This document shows positions 1-6,655 of a stretch of 64,000 nt of DNA, piece after piece. Below the pieces are notes generated by a model that was not told the DNA's origin, ran no database searches, and worked only from the letters and a program-made list of their open reading frames with translations. Source of the DNA: JBGUVL01 sp964370395 (lineage in GTDB: Bacteria > Bacillota_I > Bacilli_A > Erysipelotrichales > Erysipelotrichaceae); assembly GCA_964370395.1 (NCBI GenBank), contig CAYJIZ010000014.1, positions 7,803 to 71,802 of the forward strand, written 5' to 3'. A program made the position numbers and the translations under genes. Positions within the stretch are counted from its first letter, which is position 1; every line of letters begins with the position of its first letter.

Positions 1-239
1 TTACGCTATTTCAAAAAGAAATCAAAAGGGTATACATCAAATCCTTTTTGTATTATGTGCCTTTTGCAGTTCTTGGTGCAATGACGTTTCCTGCGATTTT
101 TTATGCGACAGGGAATGTGTACTCTTCCATTGTTGGATGCGTTGTCGCATTCGTATTAGCCTACAAAGAAAAGAGTTTAATAAGCGTAGCTGCTTTTGCT
201 TGTCTTAGCTCTTACATAATTACCATAATTTTCCTTTAG
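1..239 (+). CDS. azlD: AzlD-type branched-chain amino acid transport protein (5' partial)
   Basis: The reading frame is open from the left edge of the window (codons in phase from base 3), so the true start lies outside; the TTG at 48 is only an internal codon. The visible 78 residues hold a basic stretch followed by the AzlD-like segment YVPFAVLGAMTFPAIFYATG and two or three hydrophobic helices ending at the stop 237-239. AzlD is the small membrane partner of AzlC in branched-chain amino acid export. An azlC gene would be expected just upstream, outside the window. The family call rests on the YVPFAVLGAMTFP motif and is fairly secure; the substrate is inferred. Confidence 0.75.
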   Translation, partial: TLFQKEIKRVYIKSFLYYVPFAVLGAMTFPAIFYATGNVYSSIVGCVVAFVLAYKEKSLISVAAFACLSSYIITIIFL

Positions 240-298
240 TGTCATAAGTGCATTTCATTAGGTTAAGGCTTATGATGAGAGAAAGGATGGTGATTATT

Positions 299-811
299 AT
301 GAAAAGAATCATTGCGGTATTATTAGGAGTTGTGTTTATTGTGAGTGGGTGTACTACACCACAGGAAAGCAATTACATTTCTATAAAAGAAGCAAGAAAC
401 AACGCATTGAATGAAGTCAATGGTGAAGTAGTAAAAGAAAGTAAAGATTTGAAAGACGAAGAAAATCCACATTATACATTTGAAATTGTGAAAGATGCGA
501 AGAAATACGATGTGGAAGTGGACGCGTTAAATGGTGAAATATTAGCGTTAGAAATCGATGAAAATTACATTCCAGCGGAAACAAACAAAGAAAAATCAGA
601 ACATAAAGTCACACAAGCCGAAGCAGAAAAAGTGGCAAAAGATGTTGCTGGTGGCGGAGATGTTGTGAGTGTTAAATTAGATCATAAAGATTCTCACATC
701 GATTGTGTTTGGGATGTTGAAGTAGTAAATGGCAATGACAAATACGAAGTAGAAGTCAATGCGGATACAAAAGCAATCGTTTCAGAAGACATGAGTGATG
801 TAAACGATTAA
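299..811 (+). CDS. PepSY-domain lipoprotein (tandem copy 1)
   Basis: A 170-residue secreted lipoprotein. The start is taken at ATG 299, which follows GAAAGGA and gives a proper signal peptide; an open frame back to 248 has no such support. The signal peptide MKRIIAVLLGVVFIVSGC ends in a lipobox (VSGC), so the protein is probably anchored to the outer face of the membrane through its cysteine. Two PepSY-like units follow: one around YISIKEARNNAL to VDALNGEILALE, and one around KVTQAEAEKVA to VNADTKAIV, each ending in the typical 'V(D/N)A..G.I' strand. PepSY domains are thought to bind or inhibit peptidases; no partner protease is seen here. The next gene is a close paralogue. Confidence 0.85.
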   Translation: MKRIIAVLLGVVFIVSGCTTPQESNYISIKEARNNALNEVNGEVVKESKDLKDEENPHYTFEIVKDAKKYDVEVDALNGEILALEIDENYIPAETNKEKSEHKVTQAEAEKVAKDVAGGGDVVSVKLDHKDSHIDCVWDVEVVNGNDKYEVEVNADTKAIVSEDMSDVND

Positions 812-821
812 TGATAGAAAA

Positions 822-858
822 GAAAAAAGGGGTTCGTATAAACGAATGCCTTTTTTTA
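822..858 (+). terminator. Rho-independent terminator
   Basis: AAAAAAGGGGTTCGT pairs (with one G-T wobble region) with ACGAATGCCTTTTTTT across a short loop and ends in a run of T. It separates the two PepSY lipoprotein genes, so each is probably its own unit. Confidence 0.7.
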
Positions 859-948
859 TGAATACGTAAAAATGGTAAAAATTGTTAGTTATTTTGCGTG
901 CAATTTATTGCAAATAAGATTATCATAAAATTAAGGAAGGTATCGCAT

Positions 949-1476
949 ATGAAAAAGATAATAGCAGTGTTACTAGGGGTTGTATTTATTGTAAGTGGGT
1001 GTACCACAAAAAAAGACTTTATCTCAATGGATAAAGCAGAAAGTTTAGCATTAAAAGAAATCAATGGAGAAGTAGTGAGCAAAAGCAAAGATTTGGATGA
1101 CGATTCTCCAAACTATTCTTTTGAAATTATCGGCAAAGACAACAAGAAGTATGATATTGAAATCGACGCAGTGAATGGAGAATTGATTTCGTTGGAACAA
1201 GATCATGATTATGTTGCGCCTAAAAACAATGAGACGACAAATAATACAGACAATACACAAACAACACATGTGGTAACACAACAAGAAGCAGAAGCAGTTG
1301 CTATGGAAATAGCAGGTGGTGGAAGTGTTCGTAAAGCATACTTAGATCATGAAGATAACCATACGAATTGTACATGGGATATTGAAGTAGTCAATGGTGA
1401 TTTCAAGTATGAAGTAGAAGTGAACGCAGATACAAAAGCGATTGTTTCACAAGAAAAAGACAGTATTTATGATTAA
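949..1476 (+). CDS. PepSY-domain lipoprotein (tandem copy 2)
   Basis: A 175-residue paralogue of the preceding gene. ATG 949 follows AAGGAAGG at 8 bases and begins the same signal peptide (MKKIIAVLLGVVFIVSGC) with the same lipobox. Two PepSY-like units are present (FISMDKAESLAL to VDAVNGELISLE, then HVVTQQEAEAVA to VNADTKAIVSQE), joined by a Thr/Asn-rich linker of about 20 residues that is shorter in copy 1. The near identity of the signal peptide and of the second unit shows a local duplication, while the linker has diverged. It is a likely surface lipoprotein; the binding partner is unknown. Confidence 0.85.
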   Translation: MKKIIAVLLGVVFIVSGCTTKKDFISMDKAESLALKEINGEVVSKSKDLDDDSPNYSFEIIGKDNKKYDIEIDAVNGELISLEQDHDYVAPKNNETTNNTDNTQTTHVVTQQEAEAVAMEIAGGGSVRKAYLDHEDNHTNCTWDIEVVNGDFKYEVEVNADTKAIVSQEKDSIYD

Positions 1477-1507
1477 AAAAATGATGCCTTTGCGCATCAT
1501 TTTTATT
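1475..1507 (+). terminator. Rho-independent terminator
   Basis: AAAAAATGATGC and GCATCATTTTT form a strong stem around a 7-base loop, overlapping the stop codon of the second PepSY gene and ending in T-rich sequence. Confidence 0.75.
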
Positions 1508-1545
1508 TAAGAGTACTTTTTATGATTATCTTTTTTATACAACAA

Positions 1546-1575
1546 CCATTCTTTAAGTAAGAATGGAAGCTTTTT
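1546..1575 (+). terminator. Hairpin with T-run in the gpmI upstream region
   Basis: CCATTCTT and AAGAATGG form a perfect 8-bp stem with a 5-base loop, followed by AAGCTTTTT. It sits in the otherwise featureless 1508-1722 gap before gpmI. It could be a second terminator or part of a leader. The TATATT at 1690-1695 is a possible -10 for gpmI, without a good -35. Confidence 0.45.
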
Positions 1576-1722
1576 AAATTAGGAAGAGTACCTTTCTTTT
1601 GTGTTATACGCTTTTTTAAGGTAGAAGAAACCGGTGGTATAAAATGTATAAAAAACATCATTTAGCGTGTAATAAAATAGGTTTTATGGTATATTAATGT
1701 AGTGAATACGGAGGAAAATATT

Positions 1723-3294
1723 ATGAGTAAAAAACCAGTAGTATTAGTTGTAATGGATGGTGTTGGTATTTCTGAAAACCATTTAGGTGATGCAGTATAC
1801 AACGCATACACTCCAACATTAGACGAATTAAAGAAAACTTGTCCGAATACAGCGATTAACGCACATGGATTAGCCGTAGGGTTACCAAGTGATGATGATA
1901 TGGGGAATAGTGAAGTAGGACACAATGCATTAGGATGTGGACAAATTTATGCACAAGGGGCAAAACTTGTAAACCAATCAATTGAGTCAAAAGAAATGTT
2001 CGCAAACAAAACATGGAAAGACTTAGTAAACAACTGTAAAGATAATGGTGTTATGCATTTCATCGGATTATTATCTGATGGTAATGTGCATTCTCACATT
2101 AACCACTTATTTGCTTTATTAGAAGAAGCAAAAGCGGAAGGTGTAAAAGAAGCAAGAATTCATATTTTACTTGATGGACGTGATGTTCCTGAAACAAGTG
2201 CATTAGAATATGTAGAAGCGTTAGAAAACAAATTAGCGCAAATGAACGATGGAAACTTCCACGCATGTATTGCTAGTGGTGGTGGACGTATGAAAATTAC
2301 GATGGACCGTTATGAAGCGAACTGGTCTATGGTTGAAGAAGGATGGAAAACACACGTATTAGGAGAAGGTAGACAATTTGCTAGCGCAAAAGAGGCAATT
2401 GAAACATTCCGTAATGAAACAGGTGTAGTTGACCAAGACTTACCAGCATTCGTTATTGCGAAAGATGGAAAACCAGTAGGAACAGTAAATGATGGTGACA
2501 GTGTTATCTTATTTAACTTCCGTGGAGATAGAGCACAAGAAATTTGTAAAGCTTTTGATGAAGGTGCAGAATTCGATAAATTTGATCGCGTTAGAACACC
2601 AGATGTAATGTTTGCTGGAATGTTACAATACGATGCAGATTTAGAAATTCCTAAATTGTTCTTAACATTCCCACCAAAAATCAGACACACATTGTCAGAA
2701 CGTTTGGTACAAGCAGGGTTAAAACAATACGCGATTTCTGAAACACAAAAATTTGGACACGTTACGTATTTCTGGAATGGAAATAGAAGTGAAAAATTTG
2801 ATGATGCATTAGAAACATTCGTAGAAGTACCAAGTGATGTAATTCCATTTGAACAACGTCCTTGGATGAAAGCGGCAGAAATTACAGATAAATTAATTGC
2901 TGCAATCGAATCAAACGAATATGACTTCTTACGTACAAACTACCCTAATGGGGATATGGTTGGACACACTGGAAGTTATCAAGCAACAATTATCGGTGTA
3001 GAATCAGTAGACTTAGAATTAGCTAGAGTTTGGAAAGCTGTGAAAAAAGCAAACGGTATTATGATTGTGACAGCAGACCATGGTAACGCTGATGAAATGT
3101 ACGAAAAACCAAAAGAAGGAAAACCTTTAAAAGCAAAAACTTCTCATACATTAAACAAAGTTCCATTTATTATTTATGGTGCGGATGCAGAAATGGCTGA
3201 AGGAGACTTTGGATTAGCAAACGTTGCTGCTACCGTAACAAAATTATTAGGTGTGGAAGCGGACCCTAACTGGTTGCCTCCAATTATTAAATAA
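1723..3294 (+). CDS. gpmI: 2,3-bisphosphoglycerate-independent phosphoglycerate mutase
   Basis: Interconverts 3- and 2-phosphoglycerate in glycolysis and gluconeogenesis; cytosolic, Mn-dependent. The 523-residue length is normal for the family. The first metal ligand is in VVMDGVG (Asp12) and the catalytic serine is Ser63 in DDMGNSEVGH; the phosphatase-like second metal cluster is visible near the C-terminus in VTADHGNADEM and SHTLNKVPF. The middle holds the transferase domain (DGNVHSH, ILLDGRDVPETS). The start is ATG 1723 because GGAGG lies 7 bases upstream; an in-frame GTG at 1702 has no ribosome site. It is monocistronic, with its own terminator downstream. Confidence 0.97.
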   Translation: MSKKPVVLVVMDGVGISENHLGDAVYNAYTPTLDELKKTCPNTAINAHGLAVGLPSDDDMGNSEVGHNALGCGQIYAQGAKLVNQSIESKEMFANKTWKDLVNNCKDNGVMHFIGLLSDGNVHSHINHLFALLEEAKAEGVKEARIHILLDGRDVPETSALEYVEALENKLAQMNDGNFHACIASGGGRMKITMDRYEANWSMVEEGWKTHVLGEGRQFASAKEAIETFRNETGVVDQDLPAFVIAKDGKPVGTVNDGDSVILFNFRGDRAQEICKAFDEGAEFDKFDRVRTPDVMFAGMLQYDADLEIPKLFLTFPPKIRHTLSERLVQAGLKQYAISETQKFGHVTYFWNGNRSEKFDDALETFVEVPSDVIPFEQRPWMKAAEITDKLIAAIESNEYDFLRTNYPNGDMVGHTGSYQATIIGVESVDLELARVWKAVKKANGIMIVTADHGNADEMYEKPKEGKPLKAKTSHTLNKVPFIIYGADAEMAEGDFGLANVAATVTKLLGVEADPNWLPPIIK

Positions 3295-3311
3295 ATAATA
3301 TAACTATAGAT

Positions 3312-3345
3312 AGAGTCAAAGATATGATCTTTGGCTCTTTTTTTT
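3312..3345 (+). terminator. Rho-independent terminator of gpmI
   Basis: GAGTCAAAGAT and ATCTTTGGCTC (one G-T pair) form an 11-bp stem around a short loop, followed by eight T. Confidence 0.85.
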
Positions 3346-3549
3346 GTGTTGTTGATGCGAAGTGACAAGAATATTTAATAAGCGCACAAGCTAGTACACT
3401 TTTCCTCAAAAAATTAAGTTACACATAAGTGGAAAATTGTGGGATAATAATAAAGTCGATGGAAAAAACACAATAAATTTATAAAAAAAGTGACAAAAGT
3501 CATAATTTTTGTAAAAAAATTCATAAAAATTGAAATGATATAACAATTC

Positions 3550-3563
3550 GTGGTATATACCAC
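3550..3563. promoter_or_regulatory. Distal operator palindrome for the PTS operon
   Basis: GTGGTATATACCAC is a perfect 14-bp palindrome. It contains TGGTATATACCA, the type of site bound by GntR/HutC-family repressors such as the one encoded at 7831. It lies about 134 bp (centre to centre) upstream of the second copy. The rest of 3346-3636 is A/T-rich with no gene I can support. Confidence 0.7.
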
Positions 3564-3636
3564 AAACAAAGGCTTTTTTTCAATTCGACTGAATAAATCA
3601 TACAGGAAATAAGGGAAATCACCGAAAAAAAGTAAA

Positions 3637-3650
3637 TGAAAACGCTTGCA
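3637..3650. promoter_or_regulatory. cre site (CcpA catabolite-response element)
   Basis: TGAAAACGCTTGCA matches the cre consensus TGWAANCGNTNWCA essentially perfectly. It overlaps the -35 of the PTS promoter, a position expected to give carbon catabolite repression by CcpA. CcpA itself is not encoded in this window. Confidence 0.75.
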
Positions 3651-3673
3651 TTCTTCTTTTTGAGTGGTATACT
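3646..3673 (+). promoter_or_regulatory. Promoter of the PTS operon
   Basis: TTGCAT (3646-3651), 16-bp spacer, TATACT (3668-3673). The -35 is inside the cre site and the -10 lies inside an imperfect operator copy (AGTGGTATAC, 3663-3672), so both repressors would compete with RNA polymerase. Confidence 0.7.
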
Positions 3674-3682
3674 TTAGTTGTA

Positions 3683-3698
3683 AGTGGTATATACCACT
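3683..3698. promoter_or_regulatory. Proximal operator palindrome for the PTS operon
   Basis: AGTGGTATATACCACT is a perfect 16-bp palindrome, 9 bp downstream of the -10 and just before the ribosome site of the first gene. With the upstream copy at 3550 it could support looping by a dimeric GntR-family repressor. Confidence 0.75.
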
Positions 3699-3714
3699 GG
3701 AAAGGATTATATTT

Positions 3715-4026
3715 ATGATTAATATTCTATTAGTTTGTTCTGCAGGTATGAGTACTAGTATGTTAGTAAAGAAAATGCAGGATGCAGCAGCTTCAAGAAA
3801 CATTGAAGCAACAATTTGGGCTGTCGGTGATGCAGAATCGACAAGTGAGGCAGCGAAAGCTGACATTGTGTTATTAGGACCACAAGTTCGTTTCTTGGAA
3901 TCCAAAATGAGAGATCGTGTGAATAACGAAAAACCGGTTATGGTTATTGATATGGCTTCTTATGGTTCAATGAACGGAGAGAAAGTGTTAATGAGCGCAT
4001 TGGAAACATTAGAAAAAAACTCATAA
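3715..4026 (+). CDS. PTS lactose/cellobiose-family IIB component
   Basis: Phosphotransfer subunit that passes phosphate from IIA to the incoming sugar; cytosolic, 103 residues as usual for the family. Phospho-accepting Cys8 sits in the classic N-terminal motif NILLVCSAGMSTSMLV, and the rest (DIVLLGPQVRF) matches cellobiose-type IIB. ATG 3715 is chosen because AAAGGA lies 8 bases upstream and the cysteine then falls at the normal position; the open frame back to 3664 overlaps the promoter and operator. First gene of an operon running to 7744. Confidence 0.93.
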   Translation: MINILLVCSAGMSTSMLVKKMQDAAASRNIEATIWAVGDAESTSEAAKADIVLLGPQVRFLESKMRDRVNNEKPVMVIDMASYGSMNGEKVLMSALETLEKNS

Positions 4027-4055
4027 ATAGTTTCGAATATTAGAGGAGGACAAGT

Positions 4056-5387
4056 ATGAAAGGATTTACTGCTTGGATGGAAGAGCATTTCGTACCAGTT
4101 GCAGCTAAAATAGGTTCACAAAAACATTTAGTAGCAATTCGTGATGCATTCATCGCAATTATGCCGATTACTATGGCTGGGGCTTTTGCCACATTATTAA
4201 ATGTATTCTTTAGAGATTTACCAACAACTTGGAAAATGACTGAGTTTGTTACAGCTATGAACCCAATTATCACAATTAACGGAAACGTTTGGTGGGGAAC
4301 ATTAGCAACATTATCAATGGTGTTTGTATTTGCATTAGGTTACAACCTAGCAAAAGCATACAAAACACATGCATTAGCAGGAGGTTTAATCGCCTTTGCT
4401 TCATTTATTACAGTAACACCACAAATTGCAACAGTGGCAGGTGCTGGACCAAAAGGGGCAGATGTTGTCGCTTGGGGTAACTTGAACTGGGGTTTCCTGG
4501 ATGCAAAAGGATTATTTACAGCTTTATTTATCGGTTTATTAGCAACTTGGATTTATGCGAAATTAATGAACAAAAATGTGACAATTAAATTGCCAGATTC
4601 TGTTCCACCAGCTGTATCAAAAGCATTCGCTGCGATTATTCCAGGGATTATCGCAATCTATGCTTGTGGATTATTAGCTTTCTTATCACAACAATTCTTA
4701 GGTGCAAGTATTGGAGAATTAATTCTTAAATACGTACAAATGCCATTCTTAGGATTATCACAAGGATTGGGTGCTGTTCTTATTATCATAATTGCAGTAC
4801 AAGTATTCTGGTTCTTTGGATTGCATGGTACAAATGTATTAGCACCTGTATTAGATGGTGTATACTTAACAGCAACAACAGCAAACAACTCTGCTTACAT
4901 GGCAGGAAAGACATTACCATACTTATGGACACGTGGATCTTTCGATGCTTATGTATGGATGGGTGGTGCTGGATGTACGATCGCATTAATTATCGCAATC
5001 TTTATTTTCTCAAAACGTGCAGAAGCAAAAGCGGTAGCAAAACTATCCGCACCAATGGGAGTATTCAATATTAATGAACCAGTTGTATTTGGTATGCCAG
5101 TTGTGCTTAACCCAATTTACTTCATTCCATGGTTATTAGTACCAGTGGTATTGACAGTGATTGCGTATGCAGCAACATATTTTGGATTGGTACCACCAGT
5201 ATACAATGTAGTTCCTTGGATTATGCCACCAGTTATCTATGCATTCTTAGCAACTGGAGGAAGCATTACTGCCGCTATTTTAGCTATTGTTAACTTGGCA
5301 ATCGGTGTCGCAATTTGGTCAGTATTCGTTATCATTGCGAACAAGATTGAAATCAAAGAAGACGGAGAAGAAGTAGTCGTAGATTAA
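4056..5387 (+). CDS. PTS lactose/cellobiose-family IIC permease
   Basis: Membrane permease that moves the sugar while it is phosphorylated; 443 residues, about ten hydrophobic helices. Family hallmarks are the N-terminal segment with IRDAFIAIMPITMAGAF and the central loops FFGLHGTNVLAPV and NINEPVVFGMPVVLNP. A strong AGAGGAGG site precedes ATG 4056. The sugar cannot be read from sequence: cellobiose-type IIC proteins take up beta-glucosides, chitobiose and related disaccharides. The MupG-like enzyme at the end of the operon suggests a beta-linked amino-sugar or glucoside. Confidence 0.93.
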   Translation: MKGFTAWMEEHFVPVAAKIGSQKHLVAIRDAFIAIMPITMAGAFATLLNVFFRDLPTTWKMTEFVTAMNPIITINGNVWWGTLATLSMVFVFALGYNLAKAYKTHALAGGLIAFASFITVTPQIATVAGAGPKGADVVAWGNLNWGFLDAKGLFTALFIGLLATWIYAKLMNKNVTIKLPDSVPPAVSKAFAAIIPGIIAIYACGLLAFLSQQFLGASIGELILKYVQMPFLGLSQGLGAVLIIIIAVQVFWFFGLHGTNVLAPVLDGVYLTATTANNSAYMAGKTLPYLWTRGSFDAYVWMGGAGCTIALIIAIFIFSKRAEAKAVAKLSAPMGVFNINEPVVFGMPVVLNPIYFIPWLLVPVVLTVIAYAATYFGLVPPVYNVVPWIMPPVIYAFLATGGSITAAILAIVNLAIGVAIWSVFVIIANKIEIKEDGEEVVVD

Positions 5388-5405
5388 TGGTTATTTAATT
5401 GTATC

Positions 5406-5429
5406 GATGGGAAGGGCAACCTTCCCATC
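5406..5429 (+). other. Intercistronic hairpin between IIC and IIA
   Basis: GATGGGAAGG and CCTTCCCATC form a perfect 10-bp stem with a GCAA tetraloop, in the gap between the IIC and IIA genes. No T-run follows, so it is not a terminator. It probably stabilises or delimits processed mRNA ends and so sets the relative amounts of membrane and soluble PTS subunits. Confidence 0.7.
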
Positions 5430-5447
5430 ATAAAATGGAGGTATCAT

Positions 5448-5753
5448 ATGGAAGGGATTGAATTAATTTGTTTCGAAATCATTTCTGCTGTAGGAGGTGC
5501 GCGTTCTTACTTTATTGAAGCAATTGAATGTGCAAAGAAAAATGATTTTGAAAAAGCAGCAGAAAATATGAAAAGCGGTGAAGAGTTGTTTGTACAAGGA
5601 CATCACGCACACGCGAAATTGGTACAACAAGAAGCCAATGGTGAAAAAGTTGATGTAGTATTATTATTAGTACATGCAGAAGACCAATTGATGAGTGCGG
5701 AAACGTTTAAAATTTTAGCGGAACAATTCATCGACTTATACAAAAGTAGATAA
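5448..5753 (+). CDS. PTS lactose/cellobiose-family IIA component
   Basis: Soluble phosphocarrier that takes phosphate from HPr and donates it to IIB. 101 residues, mostly helical as expected for the trimeric three-helix family. Phospho-accepting His76 lies in the standard motif LLVHAEDQLMSAETF. GGAGG precedes ATG 5448. It is placed after IIC rather than next to IIB, separated by the 10-bp hairpin. Confidence 0.93.
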   Translation: MEGIELICFEIISAVGGARSYFIEAIECAKKNDFEKAAENMKSGEELFVQGHHAHAKLVQQEANGEKVDVVLLLVHAEDQLMSAETFKILAEQFIDLYKSR

Positions 5754-5766
5754 AGAGGTGAGATAC

Positions 5767-5982
5767 ATGATTACAATTTCATGCCCAATTAAACAAGATT
5801 TTATCATTGAAACATTGGATGACAAGACAATTGATGGGATTGGTTTCACATACGAGGGTAAAACAGGAATTAATTTAAGATTTAAAATTACAGGTGACGA
5901 TAAAGAAAAAGCGATTCGTATTGCGAAAGAAACAATCAAAGCAACCGAAATTGGAAGCGTTCTTTATTTTCAAATAGTATAA
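5767..5982 (+). CDS. Small PTS-operon protein, HPr-like C-terminal pattern
   Basis: 71 residues, no family I can name. ATG 5767 is used because AAAGAGGTGA lies 6 bases upstream; the in-frame GTG 5758 is part of that ribosome site. The protein reads as alternating strands and one amphipathic helix. The segment INLRFKITGDDKEKAIRIAK resembles the final strand-turn-helix of HPr (I.I...G.DE..A), but the phospho-His motif of HPr is missing and the protein continues with another strand (SVLYFQIV). Its place in a PTS operon fits an accessory or regulatory role. The HPr resemblance is only my pattern reading. Confidence 0.6.
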   Translation: MITISCPIKQDFIIETLDDKTIDGIGFTYEGKTGINLRFKITGDDKEKAIRIAKETIKATEIGSVLYFQIV

Positions 5983-6010
5983 TAGAAAGTAGTAAAGATA
6001 GGTGATCAAC

Positions 6011-6169
6011 ATGGATAAAAAATGGAGCTTGTTTGGAATTAGTTTTGGATGCGTATTAATATTGTTATCGCAAATGATGGAAACACCATACCCAATCATT
6101 GTGAGTGGATTGGTAATTGGTATTGTATCAGCGTTTACATTTTTTAAAGCAAAGAAAAAAGCGAGGTAG
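6011..6169 (+). CDS. Small membrane protein of the PTS operon
   Basis: 52 residues, ATG 6011 after AGGTGAT. It begins with a basic MDKKWS, has two hydrophobic segments (about residues 7-21 and 28-45) separated by a short polar loop (QMMETPYP), and ends with a basic tail (KAKKKAR), predicting a two-helix membrane protein with both ends in the cytosol. Its stop codon overlaps the ribosome site of the next gene, so it is translationally embedded in the operon. I do not recognise a family. It may assist or anchor the IIC permease. Confidence 0.65.
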   Translation: MDKKWSLFGISFGCVLILLSQMMETPYPIIVSGLVIGIVSAFTFFKAKKKAR

Positions 6170-6175
6170 TTTAGT

Positions 6176-6628
6176 ATGGAAGTAAAAAGAACATTAGCTG
6201 TGAGTGTGGAAGAGATGGATAAGTGCATTGAAACAATGGTACTAGAAGACATTGCCAACGCAACAGGGAAACAAGTAGATTGTTCAAAAATCGGTGCTGG
6301 CTATAAATACCGTAAAGAACTAAAAAACAAGATGGGTAAGGTAGGGAAAGTAACAACTAGAATCGACAAGATGGTAAGCGGAAATTATTGTGCTTCTTTT
6401 GAGAGTGCACAAGGAGTGAATCATTTGTCCTACACTTATCAACCATTGAGTGAGGATCAAATATCTTTGATTTATTTAGAAGATTATGAAGGCGTTTCAT
6501 CTTCTAAGAAAATGAACTATAGTTTGATGTCGTTTCTATACAAACGCGCAAACAAGAAAAGAATTAATTTGATGCTTAGCCAATTAGAAAACTACATTTT
6601 AGAAAATAGAAAACAGCCAGCAGAGTAA
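6176..6628 (+). CDS. DUF3284-domain protein
   Basis: 150 residues, cytosolic, no signal or membrane segment. The opening 'KRTLAVSVEEMDKCIETMVLEDIANATGK' followed by a compact beta region resembles DUF3284, a small domain commonly found beside lactose/cellobiose PTS genes in Firmicutes. The function of that family is not established. The ribosome site GAGGT lies inside the end of the preceding gene. Its steady co-occurrence with this PTS class suggests a helper in uptake or phospho-sugar handling, but that is inference. Confidence 0.7.
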   Translation: MEVKRTLAVSVEEMDKCIETMVLEDIANATGKQVDCSKIGAGYKYRKELKNKMGKVGKVTTRIDKMVSGNYCASFESAQGVNHLSYTYQPLSEDQISLIYLEDYEGVSSSKKMNYSLMSFLYKRANKKRINLMLSQLENYILENRKQPAE

Positions 6629-6643
6629 TTTTGCTGGCTTTTA
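6615..6643 (+). terminator. Hairpin with short T-run before the MupG-like gene
   Basis: AGCCAGCA and TGCTGGCT form a perfect 8-bp stem followed by TTTTA. It overlaps the end of the DUF3284 gene and comes just before the AGGAGG of the next gene, so it is probably a partial terminator that lowers distal expression. Confidence 0.5.
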
Positions 6644-6655
6644 TAGGAGGAAACC

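Noticed and set aside
1509..1592. Repeated GAGTAC motif upstream of gpmI as a regulatory repeat
   Set aside because: Only six bases repeat, with different flanks; likely chance in an A/T-rich spacer.
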